Source: an uncultured Helicobacter sp. (GTDB taxonomy: Bacteria; Campylobacterota; Campylobacteria; Campylobacterales; Helicobacteraceae). Taken from it: a stretch of 64,000 nt of DNA. Both the position numbers and the translations under genes were made by a program. A model generated the notes under the pieces. That model had not been told where the DNA came from. It was given only the letters and a program-made list of their open reading frames with translations, and did no database searches. The DNA is taken from the NCBI RefSeq assembly GCF_910577135.1, contig NZ_CAJTLL010000007.1:44899-108898 (forward strand), in the 5' to 3' direction. Shown one piece after another: positions 35,844 to 45,447 of the stretch; the stretch's first letter is position 1; each line of letters begins with the position of its first letter.

Positions 35844-36890
35844 ATGAAAGGCTTATTATTGCCTTATATGCGTTATTTTGTATATGTGCTATGCGTGGTG
35901 GCTTTGCCCTTATGGGCAGCGCCTGTTACTATTGAGAGTAAAAACGCACAAGTGATACATACTGATGGTATTATCACGTATATTAGCATATTTAAGAATC
36001 TCATTTATGTTGGCAATGCTTCGGGCGAGGTGCATATCTATGAGATGGATAATGCAAAAAAGGCACAAAAGAAGGCTACACTTACATTGCCATTAATTGA
36101 AGATTATTTTGGCAATATGTATGCGCCACGTGTGTTTGATATTACAACTTTTGATGGCAATAATCTTTTTGTGTTAAGTGAATCTTCGCGTGGAGGTAGG
36201 CAGATACTTAAGCTCTCTGTTATGGGCGATATGCAAGTGATTTTAACTACGACAACCTCGCCCAAACGTATCGTTGCCTTTGATAAAAATAAGCTTGTTG
36301 TTGGATTTTTGAGTAATGAAATCGGGCTTTTTGATATTGATAGTGCTGCTTTTATCTACACTACTCAGCCTAGTCAAGCTGGTTTTTCTAACTTATGCGT
36401 GAATGCGCCCTTTATTTTTAGCACCGATGAATCGGGTGTGGTAAATGTGTTAGATGTGGCAAATGGCAAGATTCTCGCGCGGCTTGATAATATCAACAAG
36501 GACAATAACTATCAAGTTGCCTCTTCGCAAAATGTTATTCTTACAGCCGGTGTGGATAGAAAAATGGGAATTTATACTTTTGATACTCCCGTTTCCACCA
36601 CTTCACAAAGTAACTCGCAAAATACAAAGCCAACCTTTAGCCTAAAAAGTGCCAGGAGCGTTAAGAGTGATTTTCTTGTCTATGCAGTGGGTATCTCACC
36701 TCAAGCGACTTTAGCGGCATTTAGCAAGAATGAGCAAAATGATATAAGCCTTATCCATCTTCCCACATTAGAGGAAAAATATATACTTAAAGGTGCGACC
36801 TCGCTTATTAATAGCATTATTTTTTATGATGAAAAGACGATTATTTCAGGCAATGATGATAAAAATTTCATTATTTGGACGCTTGATTAG
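35844..36890 (+). CDS. napL: NapL, epsilonproteobacterial nap accessory protein
   Basis: 348 residues. N-terminal signal peptide (either from the first Met or from Met-9, MRYFVYVLCVVALPLWA). The rest is a WD40-like beta-propeller of repeated blades (NLIYVGNASGEVHIYEM, NKLVVGFLSNEIGLFDI, NVILTAGVDRKMGIYTF, KTIISGNDDKNFIIWTL). NapL is found only in epsilonproteobacterial nap operons. It is thought to support NapA maturation or activity, but its role is poorly defined. It lies 4 nt after napB. Confidence 0.85.
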   Translation: MKGLLLPYMRYFVYVLCVVALPLWAAPVTIESKNAQVIHTDGIITYISIFKNLIYVGNASGEVHIYEMDNAKKAQKKATLTLPLIEDYFGNMYAPRVFDITTFDGNNLFVLSESSRGGRQILKLSVMGDMQVILTTTTSPKRIVAFDKNKLVVGFLSNEIGLFDIDSAAFIYTTQPSQAGFSNLCVNAPFIFSTDESGVVNVLDVANGKILARLDNINKDNNYQVASSQNVILTAGVDRKMGIYTFDTPVSTTSQSNSQNTKPTFSLKSARSVKSDFLVYAVGISPQATLAAFSKNEQNDISLIHLPTLEEKYILKGATSLINSIIFYDEKTIISGNDDKNFIIWTLD

Positions 36891-36910
36891 CTAGTCTTAA
36901 AGGAGCAAAG

Positions 36911-37273
36911 ATGAATATCTCAAGCATTGTGGTAAAAACGACAAAAGATAGTTTTAACGCAGTCAAAGCAAGTATCAGGGAGATAAAGGGCTGTGAGATT
37001 TATATCGAAGATGAAGCAACAGCGCAGCTCATAGTGGTGCTAGAAGCCCCAAGCACAGAGGAGGAAATGGCGATTAATAAACATTTAGAATCTTTAGCAG
37101 GTGTGGTAAGCGCGAATATGCACTATGCCTATCAAGAAGAGGAATTAAATGCACGACTTCAAACTAATAGTGATGGCGTGTGTGAGTTTCTTAATGATGA
37201 TTCTATCCCTGTGGAAAATATCACCTATGCGGGCTCAATCGCACATCTTATGGGTAAGACTAAAAAGCGTTAG
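36911..37273 (+). CDS. napD: NapD chaperone for NapA signal peptide
   Basis: 120 residues, AAAGGAG before the ATG. A small cytoplasmic protein: the first ~80 residues have the ferredoxin-like NapD fold (MNISSIVVKTTKDSFNAVK, then GCEIYIEDEATAQLIVVLE). It binds the twin-arginine signal of NapA to delay export until the cofactor is inserted. The C-terminus is longer than in E. coli NapD (87 residues). Last gene of the nap operon. Confidence 0.85.
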   Translation: MNISSIVVKTTKDSFNAVKASIREIKGCEIYIEDEATAQLIVVLEAPSTEEEMAINKHLESLAGVVSANMHYAYQEEELNARLQTNSDGVCEFLNDDSIPVENITYAGSIAHLMGKTKKR

Positions 37274-37333
37274 CATAGGATTGCAAAACTTACTATTCTT
37301 GCTAATCAACTTAAAGTAGCCTAATAAACAGAA

Positions 37334-37349
37334 TCTTGCTTCTGCAAGA
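37334..37349 (+). terminator. hairpin downstream of nap operon
   Basis: TCTTGC-TTCT-GCAAGA, perfect 6-bp stem 60 nt after napD. No T run follows, so this is a candidate only. Confidence 0.35.
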
Positions 37350-37644
37350 AAGCAAAAGTGCCATTTGTAGATTTTGAAGCTAAAATTAAAAATATATTTT
37401 TTCTTTGTAAGATTTGCTGCTTTTGTTATGGTTGAGGTGTTTTCTACTTGTAAAAATACGAATTTTCTATAAGGTAGAAAGTTTTTGTCTCATTTTAAGA
37501 AGCAACTTTTGCTCCTATCTTAGCTAGGAGTGTAATTATACTCTAAGGAGCTAATATAATGAGATGGTTTAATTTTTATGCGAGGCGATATTTTAGCCTA
37601 TGAACCCCAAGATGGAATCTTTTATAATTTTACTTTTTGCTTAA

Positions 37645-37663
37645 CTCAATATATCGTATTGAG
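37645..37663. terminator. hairpin downstream of fkbM pseudogene
   Basis: CTCAATA-TATCG-TATTGAG, a perfect 7-bp stem between convergent units. It may end minus-strand transcription from gmd/fkbM. Confidence 0.35.
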
Positions 37664-37865
37664 GCAGAGTTTAGGGTATTTAAAAGCACCTCTTTTATAA
37701 ATTATTTGTGCGTTCAAAAAATCTATCAGAGCCAATATGGGCGATTTCTTTATATCTACATTTGCGTAAAAAGGCACTAATGCCCGATGTATGCGGATAA
37801 TTATCCTCTACCCCAATGAGATTGATACGATATGTCTTAAAATCAATCGATTCTAGGATTTTATG

Positions 37866-37873
37866 CCCCCCCC
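37866..37873 (-). repeat. G8 tract in fkbM pseudogene
   Basis: Eight G on the coding strand inside the codons for the conserved DVEGG motif; seven would keep the frame (DVEGGHKILE). Confidence 0.85.
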
Positions 37874-37967
37874 TCCACATCAATAGAGAGATAGTCAATT
37901 TCAGTTGTATCATGGTGCTTTGCCATAAGGGTGTCAAATCGCATACCCTGTATTTTATAATATTGCT

Positions 37968-37977
37968 CCCCCCCCCC
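37968..37977 (-). repeat. G10 tract in fkbM pseudogene
   Basis: Ten G on the coding strand. The frame ends four codons later, whereas nine G would read on into RGGEQYYKIQGMRFDTLM. Confidence 0.9.
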
Positions 37978-38484
37978 TAGCTTTTATTTCACTCTCTATA
38001 CGGGAGAGATGTTTTGCATCATATTCGCCCACAATACCGCTTAACATTTGTGCCGCCCCTTCTACTTGCAAAAACTCTACTTCCTCGTCTCTATCACACA
38101 AGGCGACATTATATTTTGTATTTTTCTTACCTTGACGATTAAGAAGAAGCTTTCCTCTATAAGGATACCTTGCCAATTTTGATATGCTCCATGTGTTTTA
38201 GGAAAAGTCTCTAAAAGATAGGTATTGCTAAAGCTTATGCCATCATTTGCACCAATATCAATAAACGTATATTGTGCTTTTTTAGGCTTTTGATGATAGT
38301 AATTGATAACAAACACTCTTGTAGATATTGAGCATACGATAAGCCCAAAAACGCCCATTGATTGCGATATTTATAGAGCTTTCTTAATATATACGGAAGC
38401 TGCTTGAAGTGCTATTTGCTAGGTATAAGCTTTGATTTGATATGACTAAGCATAATACTCTCCTTTCATTTTGTGTTTAAGATT

Positions 38485-39594
38485 TTATTCAAAATAGCTT
38501 AGAATCTTATAGCCGCCATCTTGAAGATATTTGTCTTTTTGCATAAGTTTTAAATCGCTTTGCACCATATCTTTTACCAATGCTTTTAAGTCATATTCTG
38601 GCACCCAGCCTAGCTTCTCTCGTGCTTTGCTCGCATCGCCAATAAGCAAATCCACTTCCGTAGGGCGAAAATATCGAGAATCTACGCTAACTACTTCTGT
38701 GTCTTTTTTAAGTTTAAAATTCCCGTGACACGCTATGATATAGCCCTTTTCATTGACGCCTTCACCCTCAAAACCCACTTCAATGCCAAGCTCATCAAAT
38801 GCCATTTTGACAAATTCCCTTACCTCTGTGGTTACCCCCGTGGCGATAACCCAATCTTCAGCTTTTTGCGCTTGTAAAATAAGCCACATCATACGCACAT
38901 AGTCTTTTGCGTGTCCCCAATCACGTTTTGCAGAGAGATTCCCCAAATAGAGCTTATCTTGTAATCCTAGAGCGATTTTAGCCACAGCACGTGTGATTTT
39001 ACGCGTTACAAAAGTTTCCCCACGTATGGGGCTTTCGTGGTTGAATAAAATGCCATTGCTTGCAAATATATTGTAAGCCTCTCTATAATTGATTGTGATC
39101 CAATAGGCATAGAGCTTTGCACACGCATAAGGTGAGCGAGGATAAAAGGGCGTTTTTTCACTTTGAGGCACTTCCTGCACCAATCCATAAAGCTCACTTG
39201 TAGAGGCTTGATAGATCTTGGTTTTTTCTATTAGGCCTAAAAGTCGCACGGCTTCTAAGATTCTAAGCGTGCCTAAGCCATCGGCATTAGCAGTATATTC
39301 AGGCGTATCAAAGCTTACGGCTACATGGCTCATTGCCGCAAGGTTATAGATTTCGTCAGGTTTCACATCAGCGATAATTCGTGTAAGGTTCATAGAATCT
39401 GTTAAATCACCATAGTGTAAAAAGAAATTACGATTATTAACGTGGGGGTCTTGGTAGAGATGGTCGATTCTATCGGTATTAAAAAGTGAACTTCGTCTTT
39501 TAATTCCATGCACCTCATAGCCTTTTTTAAGGAGAAATTCGGCTAAATATGCTCCATCTTGCCCTGTGATACCTGTAATAAGCGCCTTTTTCAT
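38485..39594 (-). CDS. gmd: GDP-mannose 4,6-dehydratase
   Basis: 369 residues from the ATG at 39594, preceded by AAAGGAT; the frame opens 13 codons earlier without a ribosome site. Short-chain dehydrogenase with NADP motif [16 protein letters not shown] (about 6-21), catalytic Thr-Glu and YxxxK in STSELYG ... [15 protein letters not shown]. Makes GDP-4-keto-6-deoxymannose, the precursor of GDP-fucose and related deoxysugars for surface glycans. The usual partner fcl/wcaG is not in the window. It is followed on the same strand by a dead fkbM. Confidence 0.95.
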   Translation of the reverse strand: MKKALITGITGQDGAYLAEFLLKKGYEVHGIKRRSSLFNTDRIDHLYQDPHVNNRNFFLHYGDLTDSMNLTRIIADVKPDEIYNLAAMSHVAVSFDTPEYTANADGLGTLRILEAVRLLGLIEKTKIYQASTSELYGLVQEVPQSEKTPFYPRSPYACAKLYAYWITINYREAYNIFASNGILFNHESPIRGETFVTRKITRAVAKIALGLQDKLYLGNLSAKRDWGHAKDYVRMMWLILQAQKAEDWVIATGVTTEVREFVKMAFDELGIEVGFEGEGVNEKGYIIACHGNFKLKKDTEVVSVDSRYFRPTEVDLLIGDASKAREKLGWVPEYDLKALVKDMVQSDLKLMQKDKYLQDGGYKILSYFE

Positions 39595-39988
39595 AAAATA
39601 TCCTTTATAAAACCATTGCAAAATATATATCATAAAATATTTTTGCTTAAATTACATAGTCATATCAATGAATCAGGGTGTAAATTGGAATACTCTAAAA
39701 ATAAGAATACACGAGCAATAATATAGAATATGGAAAAAGGAGGCTAAGACTTCTTGTGTGGATTTAGTCTCCCTCTCTTCCCTGTAGTGCTTATATTATT
39801 TCTTTTTCCTTGTTTGTGGAAAAAAAAAGGGGGGGGGGGGGGGATTATTTTCTAAGCGGGAAAAATCAAAGCAGTAGCCTTGCCGTAATAAATATATTTG
39901 TAAATTTATAACTCTATGGCATTACAATATATTTTAGGAATTAAGCTTGCTTATAATTTAAGTATTTGAAATTGATAAGGAGGAAGTG
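39595..39988. other. divergent intergenic region with A9G15 tract
   Basis: 394 bp between gmd (minus) and the small lipoprotein (plus). It holds the longest homopolymer in the window (39820-39843) and otherwise AT-rich DNA that must contain promoters for both sides. No gene was found. Confidence 0.7.
39820..39843. repeat. A9G15 homopolymer tract
   Basis: Nine A followed by fifteen G, 226 nt before the gmd start and 145 nt before the lipoprotein start. It is in no reading frame, but could alter promoter spacing by slippage. Confidence 0.9.
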
Positions 39989-40165
39989 ATGAAAGCTTTA
40001 TATATTGGCGTATGTGTGGCGTTTTTGGCTGTATTTTTTAGTGCATGTAGTGGCAAAAAGAAGCCCATTGGTAATTTTCAAAGTGTAGAATGCCACACAA
40101 TTTGCAATGCTAATGAATGCACGCAGCAGTGCGTGAGTGCAAGTGGGGATTATTACAAAAAATAA
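39989..40165 (+). CDS. small lipoprotein (58 aa)
   Basis: Preceded by an excellent ribosome site, AAGGAGG, 6 nt before the ATG. The N-terminus MKALYIGVCVAFLAVFFSAC is a textbook lipoprotein signal with lipobox FFSAC. The mature peptide is about 38 residues with a Cys-rich patch (VECHTICNANECTQQC) that could form disulfides. Its stop overlaps the start of the FUSC transporter (TAATG), so the two are translationally coupled. No family was recognised. Confidence 0.8.
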   Translation: MKALYIGVCVAFLAVFFSACSGKKKPIGNFQSVECHTICNANECTQQCVSASGDYYKK

Positions 40166-42168
40166 TGCTTGCTGCTTTTTACAAACTCATCTTTAGACGT
40201 TTTATTTATGTCTATGATGCGGGGTTTTTTAGCCTCTTTTATGCCCTTAAGGCGATGATTGCTATTTGCATAAGTGGAGGATTTTGCTATATCTTGCTAG
40301 GAAGCGATGTGCTGATTTGGGCAGTGATGATGGCAATGTATGTATTTTTTCTCAATGGATTTAAGAGCAACAAAGATATGGATTGGAAATATCTTGTGTT
40401 GTTTGTGCTTTTTGTCTGTGGACTTATACCGATTTTTGGTATATGGGAGGATAGTTTATGGCTTATCTTGCCCTCTATGCTCCTTGCTTTTAGTATTGGT
40501 ATAAGTGAAGTGTATGATAGCGATTTGCCTAAGGTGCTTACTTTAGCTCTCATTAATGCACTTGTGGCTATCATCTTTGTAGGCTCACACCCTGAAGTAC
40601 CATTATGGCAGTGTATCACTGCTGCCCTTATAGGTGGGAGCGTAAGCATTGGTGTGCGACTTTTTATATCCTTTGGGCAGTATGGGAGATTTGTCCAAAC
40701 GCAATTTGTCGCTCAACTCTTTGAACTCTCTATGATGTGTGAGAATCTTGGTACAGATAATTATGAAACGCTCAAAACGCAATCAATCAATCATATTTCT
40801 TTGCTTAAATCAAAGCTCACTTCCACTTCTGCTAAAATTAAAGACGCTCATCTTATCAAAAACCACAAACGTGCCCTTTTTTATATTTATAAATTAGAAA
40901 GTGTGTATTATGTGCTAGATTTAATGAATTATTATTTTTTGCACGATGAGGTAGTATTAAAAGATAAAACAGCATTAAAAATGGCACAAGAAGAAATGGC
41001 TTATAATCTTAAAGAACTCTCACATATCTTTTATGGCAAAAAACCTATGATTACCAAGCATTCACTTCAATATGCGCTTAAGCATAATGCCAACTCCCAA
41101 TGGATTGACGCGCTAAAAATCTTTTATTCTAAAATAGAATCCTTTACACAGCTTTCATCTTTGCAATCTCTTGCCTTTGTAGAAAATACTACACCCAAGA
41201 GCCTTAAAGAGATGTATGAATCCCTTAAAGATAACCCTATGCCATTTTTTTATGGGATTCGCTATGCGGGGGCAATAGGTGGTGCGATGTTTTGTGCACA
41301 GTTTTTTCATATCACTCACGGGGCGTGGATTGCCCTTGGGGTAGTATCTATGATGCATCCTAATATCAGCACGATTAAGACAGTGGGCAAAGATTCTATT
41401 TTAGGAAGCTTATGTGGCTTAATACTTGGTGTGATATTGGTATTGACATTGTGGGAATCTCCTTTGCTCTTGGGTATTTTTATCGTTAATCTTTTTTTGG
41501 TCGTGTATTTTAAGACTTATCCTTTTGTGCTATGGTCGCTTGTGTTAATGCTCGAGTTTGTGTTAATGTTTGCCTTTGTGGATAGTGATTTTATTACGCT
41601 TATTGTATATCGATTTGGTGATATTTTGCTAGGATTTTTATTTGCTTTTTTTGCTTCTAAGATACTTTATCCGCGATATAGTGCTGATGAGCTACTCCCT
41701 CAAACGATACTATGTCTAAAGTCTTTTACTGCTTTGATGATAGATTTAGAGCAATCCCAAAGCCAAATTCTAGTCCATCAAAATCAGCTTGTGCGGCAGC
41801 TTGATGAGCTTTTTATACTTATTAGACAAAGCAAGGAAGACAAGAGACGCTATACAGAGCATATTTTGCAGGGATTTGCTACCTTGCAAGATAATTTTTC
41901 TCAACTCAAAGAACTGACATTTTTATTATGTGAAAGTTTTGCTCCTAAGGCGAATATGTGCGATGTGCTTTTGAAAAATGATTTGAAAGCTTTGCGTGTG
42001 CGCTATGAAATGCTTTGTTCTATGCTTGATTCTAAACCGTATTATTTCAAAACTGATGAAGACGAGAGGTTTTTACTCAAAGAGAGTGATATTTATCTTA
42101 TTGTGCATTCCATTTTTGTATTGCAAAATGCTCTTTATGGCTTTTTGCGCACTACATTGAGGGAATAA
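40165..42168 (+). CDS. FUSC-family inner-membrane transporter
   Basis: 667 residues from the ATG that overlaps the preceding stop; the frame is open 16 codons further up, inside the lipoprotein gene. Two membrane bundles (about 20-165 and 375-505) flank a cytoplasmic helical domain, and a second soluble helical domain forms the C-terminus, the YccS/FUSC layout. The FUSC signature is in the second bundle (YAGAIGGAMFC ... HGAWIALGVVSMM). Members are linked to efflux of aromatic acids (AaeB, fusaric acid). The substrate is unknown here. No periplasmic adaptor gene lies next to it. Confidence 0.82.
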   Translation: MLAAFYKLIFRRFIYVYDAGFFSLFYALKAMIAICISGGFCYILLGSDVLIWAVMMAMYVFFLNGFKSNKDMDWKYLVLFVLFVCGLIPIFGIWEDSLWLILPSMLLAFSIGISEVYDSDLPKVLTLALINALVAIIFVGSHPEVPLWQCITAALIGGSVSIGVRLFISFGQYGRFVQTQFVAQLFELSMMCENLGTDNYETLKTQSINHISLLKSKLTSTSAKIKDAHLIKNHKRALFYIYKLESVYYVLDLMNYYFLHDEVVLKDKTALKMAQEEMAYNLKELSHIFYGKKPMITKHSLQYALKHNANSQWIDALKIFYSKIESFTQLSSLQSLAFVENTTPKSLKEMYESLKDNPMPFFYGIRYAGAIGGAMFCAQFFHITHGAWIALGVVSMMHPNISTIKTVGKDSILGSLCGLILGVILVLTLWESPLLLGIFIVNLFLVVYFKTYPFVLWSLVLMLEFVLMFAFVDSDFITLIVYRFGDILLGFLFAFFASKILYPRYSADELLPQTILCLKSFTALMIDLEQSQSQILVHQNQLVRQLDELFILIRQSKEDKRRYTEHILQGFATLQDNFSQLKELTFLLCESFAPKANMCDVLLKNDLKALRVRYEMLCSMLDSKPYYFKTDEDERFLLKESDIYLIVHSIFVLQNALYGFLRTTLRE

Positions 42169-42337
42169 GGGTTTTTATGGGTGTTGTTAAGTTTGCAAAC
42201 ATAAAGGCAGCAAGCAGAGATTTATATGGTTTTTGTCATTTGCTAAAAACCCATCGTCTTATTAAATGTCTAAATTGAGCAATATAACATTTTTAAATAG
42301 CAATTTGGATTCGCTTAGCGTAATGCGGTGTTTTGGT

Positions 42338-42343
42338 TATAAT
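42338..42343 (+). promoter_or_regulatory. -10 element of the heptose operon promoter
   Basis: TATAAT in GGTTATAATAG, 102 nt before gmhB and downstream of the FUSC gene. The best -10 match in this gap. Confidence 0.5.
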
Positions 42344-42444
42344 AGTATAGAAATAGAGAAGCTAACCTTTGAAACTCACTTTGCAAACGCGGTGAAAATC
42401 GCAGTAGCAAAAAATGATAGAAGAGTAGAGTGTAGGAGATAATG

Positions 42445-42981
42445 ATGCAAAAATGTGCGTTTTTTGATAGAGATGGTGTGATTAATAAAGACTTAGGCTA
42501 TGTGTATAAGCAGACGGATTTTATCTTTTGTGATGGAATCTTTGAGCTTCTCTCTACGCTTAAGGCACAGGGCTATCTCTTGCTTGTGATGACTAATCAA
42601 TCCGGCATCGCGCGAGGTTACTATACGCAAGAGCAGTTAGAGAGACTCCATCAGTATATGCAGCAATGCTTGATAGAAAAGATTGGCTTTGGCTTTGATA
42701 GAATCTATTTTTGTCCGCACTCACCGGAGGCAAATTGCGCCTGTCGCAAACCTAAAATTGGTATGATTGAAGCCGCTTGTAGGGATTTCTCCATTAATTT
42801 GGCGCAATCTTTTTTTATAGGAGATAAAATCACAGATATGCAATGTGCGCAAAATGCCCATATCAATGGGAAATTTCTACTAGGCACAGAAGATATAGGG
42901 GATAATTCACTCAAAAATATCCAAAAGGTTGCCACTTTGCAAGAACTCCATAGTATAATAAAAGCACAAAATTCGCTCTAA
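42445..42981 (+). CDS. gmhB: D-glycero-beta-D-manno-heptose-1,7-bisphosphate 7-phosphatase
   Basis: 178 residues. Two adjacent ATGs (42442, 42445); the second has the better 6-nt spacing from AGGAG. HAD-superfamily phosphatase with the nucleophile motif FFDRDGVINKD, TNQSGIARGY, zinc-binding cysteines in CPHSPEANCACRKPK, and IGDKITDMQCA. Removes the 7-phosphate of heptose bisphosphate in ADP-heptose synthesis for the LPS core. First gene of gmhB-hldD-hldE-gmhA. Confidence 0.94.
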   Translation: MQKCAFFDRDGVINKDLGYVYKQTDFIFCDGIFELLSTLKAQGYLLLVMTNQSGIARGYYTQEQLERLHQYMQQCLIEKIGFGFDRIYFCPHSPEANCACRKPKIGMIEAACRDFSINLAQSFFIGDKITDMQCAQNAHINGKFLLGTEDIGDNSLKNIQKVATLQELHSIIKAQNSL

Positions 42982-42992
42982 AGGTAGCAGGT

Positions 42993-43994
42993 ATGAAATA
43001 TATTTATGATGATTTAGCAGAAAAGAAGATCCTTATTACCGGTGGGGCTGGATTCATCGGGAGTAATCTTGCGATGTATTTTCAAAAGCACCACCCCAAT
43101 GCTCAAGTTTATGTGTTTGATAAATTCCGTGATGGTGAGCTATTCCCTAGTGGGAATCCTACATCTCTAGGACATTTTAAGAATCTTATTAAATTTAAAG
43201 GCAATATCATCGTAGGGGATATTACTAATACGCGAGATTTGCAAAAGCTAAAAGATTATGATTTTGATGTGATTTTTCATCAGGCTGCTATATCTGATAC
43301 TACCGTGCAGAATCAAGAGCTAGTGATGAAGGCAAATTATGAGGCATTCTTGCATTTGCTTGAGCTTGCTAATAGCTCTCAAGCGATGATGATTTATGCC
43401 TCATCTGCGGGGACTTATGGTAATTCTCCCGCGCCAAATATCGTAGGTAGCGGTGAAATACCCGAAAATGTCTATGGCTATTCTAAGCTTTGTATGGATA
43501 ATTATGTGAGAAAAATCCTTGAGAGCGACCCTTCTTGCCCTATTATAGGCTTGCGTTATTTTAATGTTTATGGAAATAGAGAATTTCATAAAGGTAAAAC
43601 AGCCTCTATGATTTTGCAGCTTTCCCTCCAAGCCTTAGAGCATAAGAAAGTGCGGCTTTTTAAGCACGGCGAACAAAAACGTGATTTTGTATTTATCAAA
43701 GATGTAGTCCAAGCTAATGTCAAAGCCCTAGAATCTGCTAAAAGTGGTATTTATAATGTCGGCAGTGGCGAGGCGAGAAGCTTTAATGATATTGTGGCTT
43801 GTCTTAAAGAGCATTTGGGGGATTTTGAAATAGAATATTTTGAGAATCCTTATAGCTTTTTCCAAACGCACACAGAAGCAGATATAAGTGCTACAAAAGA
43901 ACATCTCTCTTATACGCCACGATTTAACCTAGAGCAAGGGATTGAAGCATATATGAAGGAGATTCAAAATATTTTTGCAACTCTAAGGCGGTAA
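42993..43994 (+). CDS. hldD: ADP-L-glycero-D-manno-heptose 6-epimerase
   Basis: 333 residues, an extended short-chain dehydrogenase. NADP motif ITGGAGFIGSNLAMYF (about 15-30), catalytic region YASSAGTYG and YGYSKLCMDNYV. Converts ADP-D-glycero- to ADP-L-glycero-manno-heptose, the last step of the pathway. Located 11 nt after gmhB; the hldE ATG follows 4 nt after its stop. Confidence 0.95.
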   Translation: MKYIYDDLAEKKILITGGAGFIGSNLAMYFQKHHPNAQVYVFDKFRDGELFPSGNPTSLGHFKNLIKFKGNIIVGDITNTRDLQKLKDYDFDVIFHQAAISDTTVQNQELVMKANYEAFLHLLELANSSQAMMIYASSAGTYGNSPAPNIVGSGEIPENVYGYSKLCMDNYVRKILESDPSCPIIGLRYFNVYGNREFHKGKTASMILQLSLQALEHKKVRLFKHGEQKRDFVFIKDVVQANVKALESAKSGIYNVGSGEARSFNDIVACLKEHLGDFEIEYFENPYSFFQTHTEADISATKEHLSYTPRFNLEQGIEAYMKEIQNIFATLRR

Positions 43995-43998
43995 GTTG

Positions 43999-45447
43999 AT
44001 GTTTCATTTAGAATCTAAAAGTCCTAAAATCCTTGTTGTGGGTGATTTGATGATTGATCATTATGTGTGGGGGAATTGCGAAAGAATCTCGCCCGAAGCC
44101 CCTGTGCAAGTGGTAGATGTCAAAGATGAGAGCAATCGCTTAGGTGGGGCGTGTAATGTCGCACATAATTTGAATGCGCTCAATGCAAAGGTATTTGTAT
44201 GTGGTGTAGTAGGAAGTGATGATGCAGGGTTATGGCTAGGGGACAAGCTAGAATCTATGGGGGTGGATATTTCATATCTCTTTGTAGATACCACACGTCC
44301 TACGACCAAAAAGACGCGCATTATCATCGCTAATCAACAAGTACTACGTGTGGATAGGGAAAGCAAAAAGCCTATTGATGATGAGATTCAAAATAATATT
44401 ATGCAGCGGCTTCACGCGGTGCTTGATATGGTGGATTGCGTGATTATCTCCGATTATAATAAGGGCTTATTGAGTGAGGAACTGACACAATTTATTATCA
44501 ACTATGCAAAGAGTAAATCTAAACTCGTGCTATGCGACCCTAAGGGACAGGATTATCGTAAATATAGTGGCGCGACACTGCTCACTCCTAATAAAAAAGA
44601 AGCCCAACTTGCCACAGGCATAAATATCACTGATCAATCTACCCTTATCCACGCAGGAATGGCGCTTAAAGAGATATGCAATCTCACGCATTCAATAATT
44701 ACCCTAAGTGAAGATGGTATAGGTGTATTTGCAGATAATGCGATGGAGCGCATACCTACAAAGGCAAAAGAAGTGTATGATGTAACAGGTGCGGGAGATA
44801 CGGTAATCGCCGCTCTTGGCTTTGCTTTAAGCAGTGGGTGTGATATATTAAAGGCGTGTGAGTTTGCTAATACTGCTGCTGCGGTGGTAGTAGGTAAGGT
44901 AGGTAGTGCTGTGGCTACTCATAGTGAGATTATGACCTATCTCCATACCCAATCTACCAATTTACGACAGCATATAGCCTCAAAAATTGTCTCTAAAGCC
45001 CAACTCATCGATATATTAAAAGGTTTGAAACAAAGCAAAATCGTCTTTACCAATGGTTGCTTTGATATTTTGCATAGGGGGCATTTGGCTTACCTTGACC
45101 GCGCACGTGGGCTAGGTGATATGCTGATTGTGGGGATTAATGATGATAGCTCTGTAAAAGCCCTCAAAGGTGAATCCCGCCCTATTAATACCCTAGAAAA
45201 TCGCGCCTTTATGTTAGCTGCGCTTGAATGTGTGGATTGTGTGGTGAGCTTTAGCGAGGAGACGCCTTTAGAACTTATCAAAGCCATTAAGCCCGATGTG
45301 CTTGTTAAAGGTGGCGATTATCATAATAAAGAAGTGGTAGGCAAAGAATATGCTAAAGAAGTCGTGCTGATAGATTTTGTAGAGGGCTATTCTACAACAA
45401 ATATTATAGAATCCATACAAAGGAGTGCATTATGCAAAAACTCATAG
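43999..45447 (+). CDS. hldE: bifunctional heptose-7-phosphate kinase / heptose-1-phosphate adenylyltransferase
   Basis: 482 residues from the ATG at 43999 (an in-frame TTG lies just upstream). N-terminal ribokinase-type domain (1-320) with [10 protein letters not shown] and catalytic [15 protein letters not shown]-terminal nucleotidyltransferase domain (about 340-482) with [17 protein letters not shown] and the conserved [11 protein letters not shown]. Carries out the kinase and ADP-transfer steps of ADP-heptose synthesis. ADP-heptose is also the metabolite sensed by host ALPK1. The gmhA start overlaps its end by 16 nt. Confidence 0.96.
   Translation: MFHLESKSPKILVVGDLMIDHYVWGNCERISPEAPVQVVDVKDESNRLGGACNVAHNLNALNAKVFVCGVVGSDDAGLWLGDKLESMGVDISYLFVDTTRPTTKKTRIIIANQQVLRVDRESKKPIDDEIQNNIMQRLHAVLDMVDCVIISDYNKGLLSEELTQFIINYAKSKSKLVLCDPKGQDYRKYSGATLLTPNKKEAQLATGINITDQSTLIHAGMALKEICNLTHSIITLSEDGIGVFADNAMERIPTKAKEVYDVTGAGDTVIAALGFALSSGCDILKACEFANTAAAVVVGKVGSAVATHSEIMTYLHTQSTNLRQHIASKIVSKAQLIDILKGLKQSKIVFTNGCFDILHRGHLAYLDRARGLGDMLIVGINDDSSVKALKGESRPINTLENRAFMLAALECVDCVVSFSEETPLELIKAIKPDVLVKGGDYHNKEVVGKEYAKEVVLIDFVEGYSTTNIIESIQRSALCKNS

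Larger units (their letters stand above)
37274..37694. other. convergent intergenic region between napD and fkbM pseudogene
   Basis: 421 bp with two hairpins (37334-37349 and 37645-37663) and near-palindromic AT-rich DNA around 37500-37560. A 14-codon open frame after AAGGAG near 37560 is too short to call. No gene was recognised. Confidence 0.6.
37695..38453 (-). pseudogene. FkbM family methyltransferase, broken, with two phase-variation tracts
   Basis: It starts at the ATG 38453 (GGAGAG upstream), 31 nt after gmd. Fragments in three frames give a recognisable FkbM protein: FIDIGANDGISFSNTYLLE (SAM site), WQGILIEE, then NVALCDRDEEVEFLQVEG, GMRFDTL, IDYLSIDVEGG and HKILESIDFKTYRINLIGVE. Lesions: an in-frame TAG at codon 14, a shift near 38300, a shift near 38140, an over-long G10 tract (37968-37977; nine would restore frame) and a G8 tract (37866-37873; seven would restore frame). 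The first three are not in homopolymers, so the gene appears permanently lost rather than merely switched off. It would have methylated a surface sugar made from the gmd product. Confidence 0.8.

Noticed and set aside
37560..37604. 14-codon frame after a good AAGGAG site
   Set aside because: Too short, no conserved peptide known, and located in a hairpin-rich gap; noted only in the gap entry.
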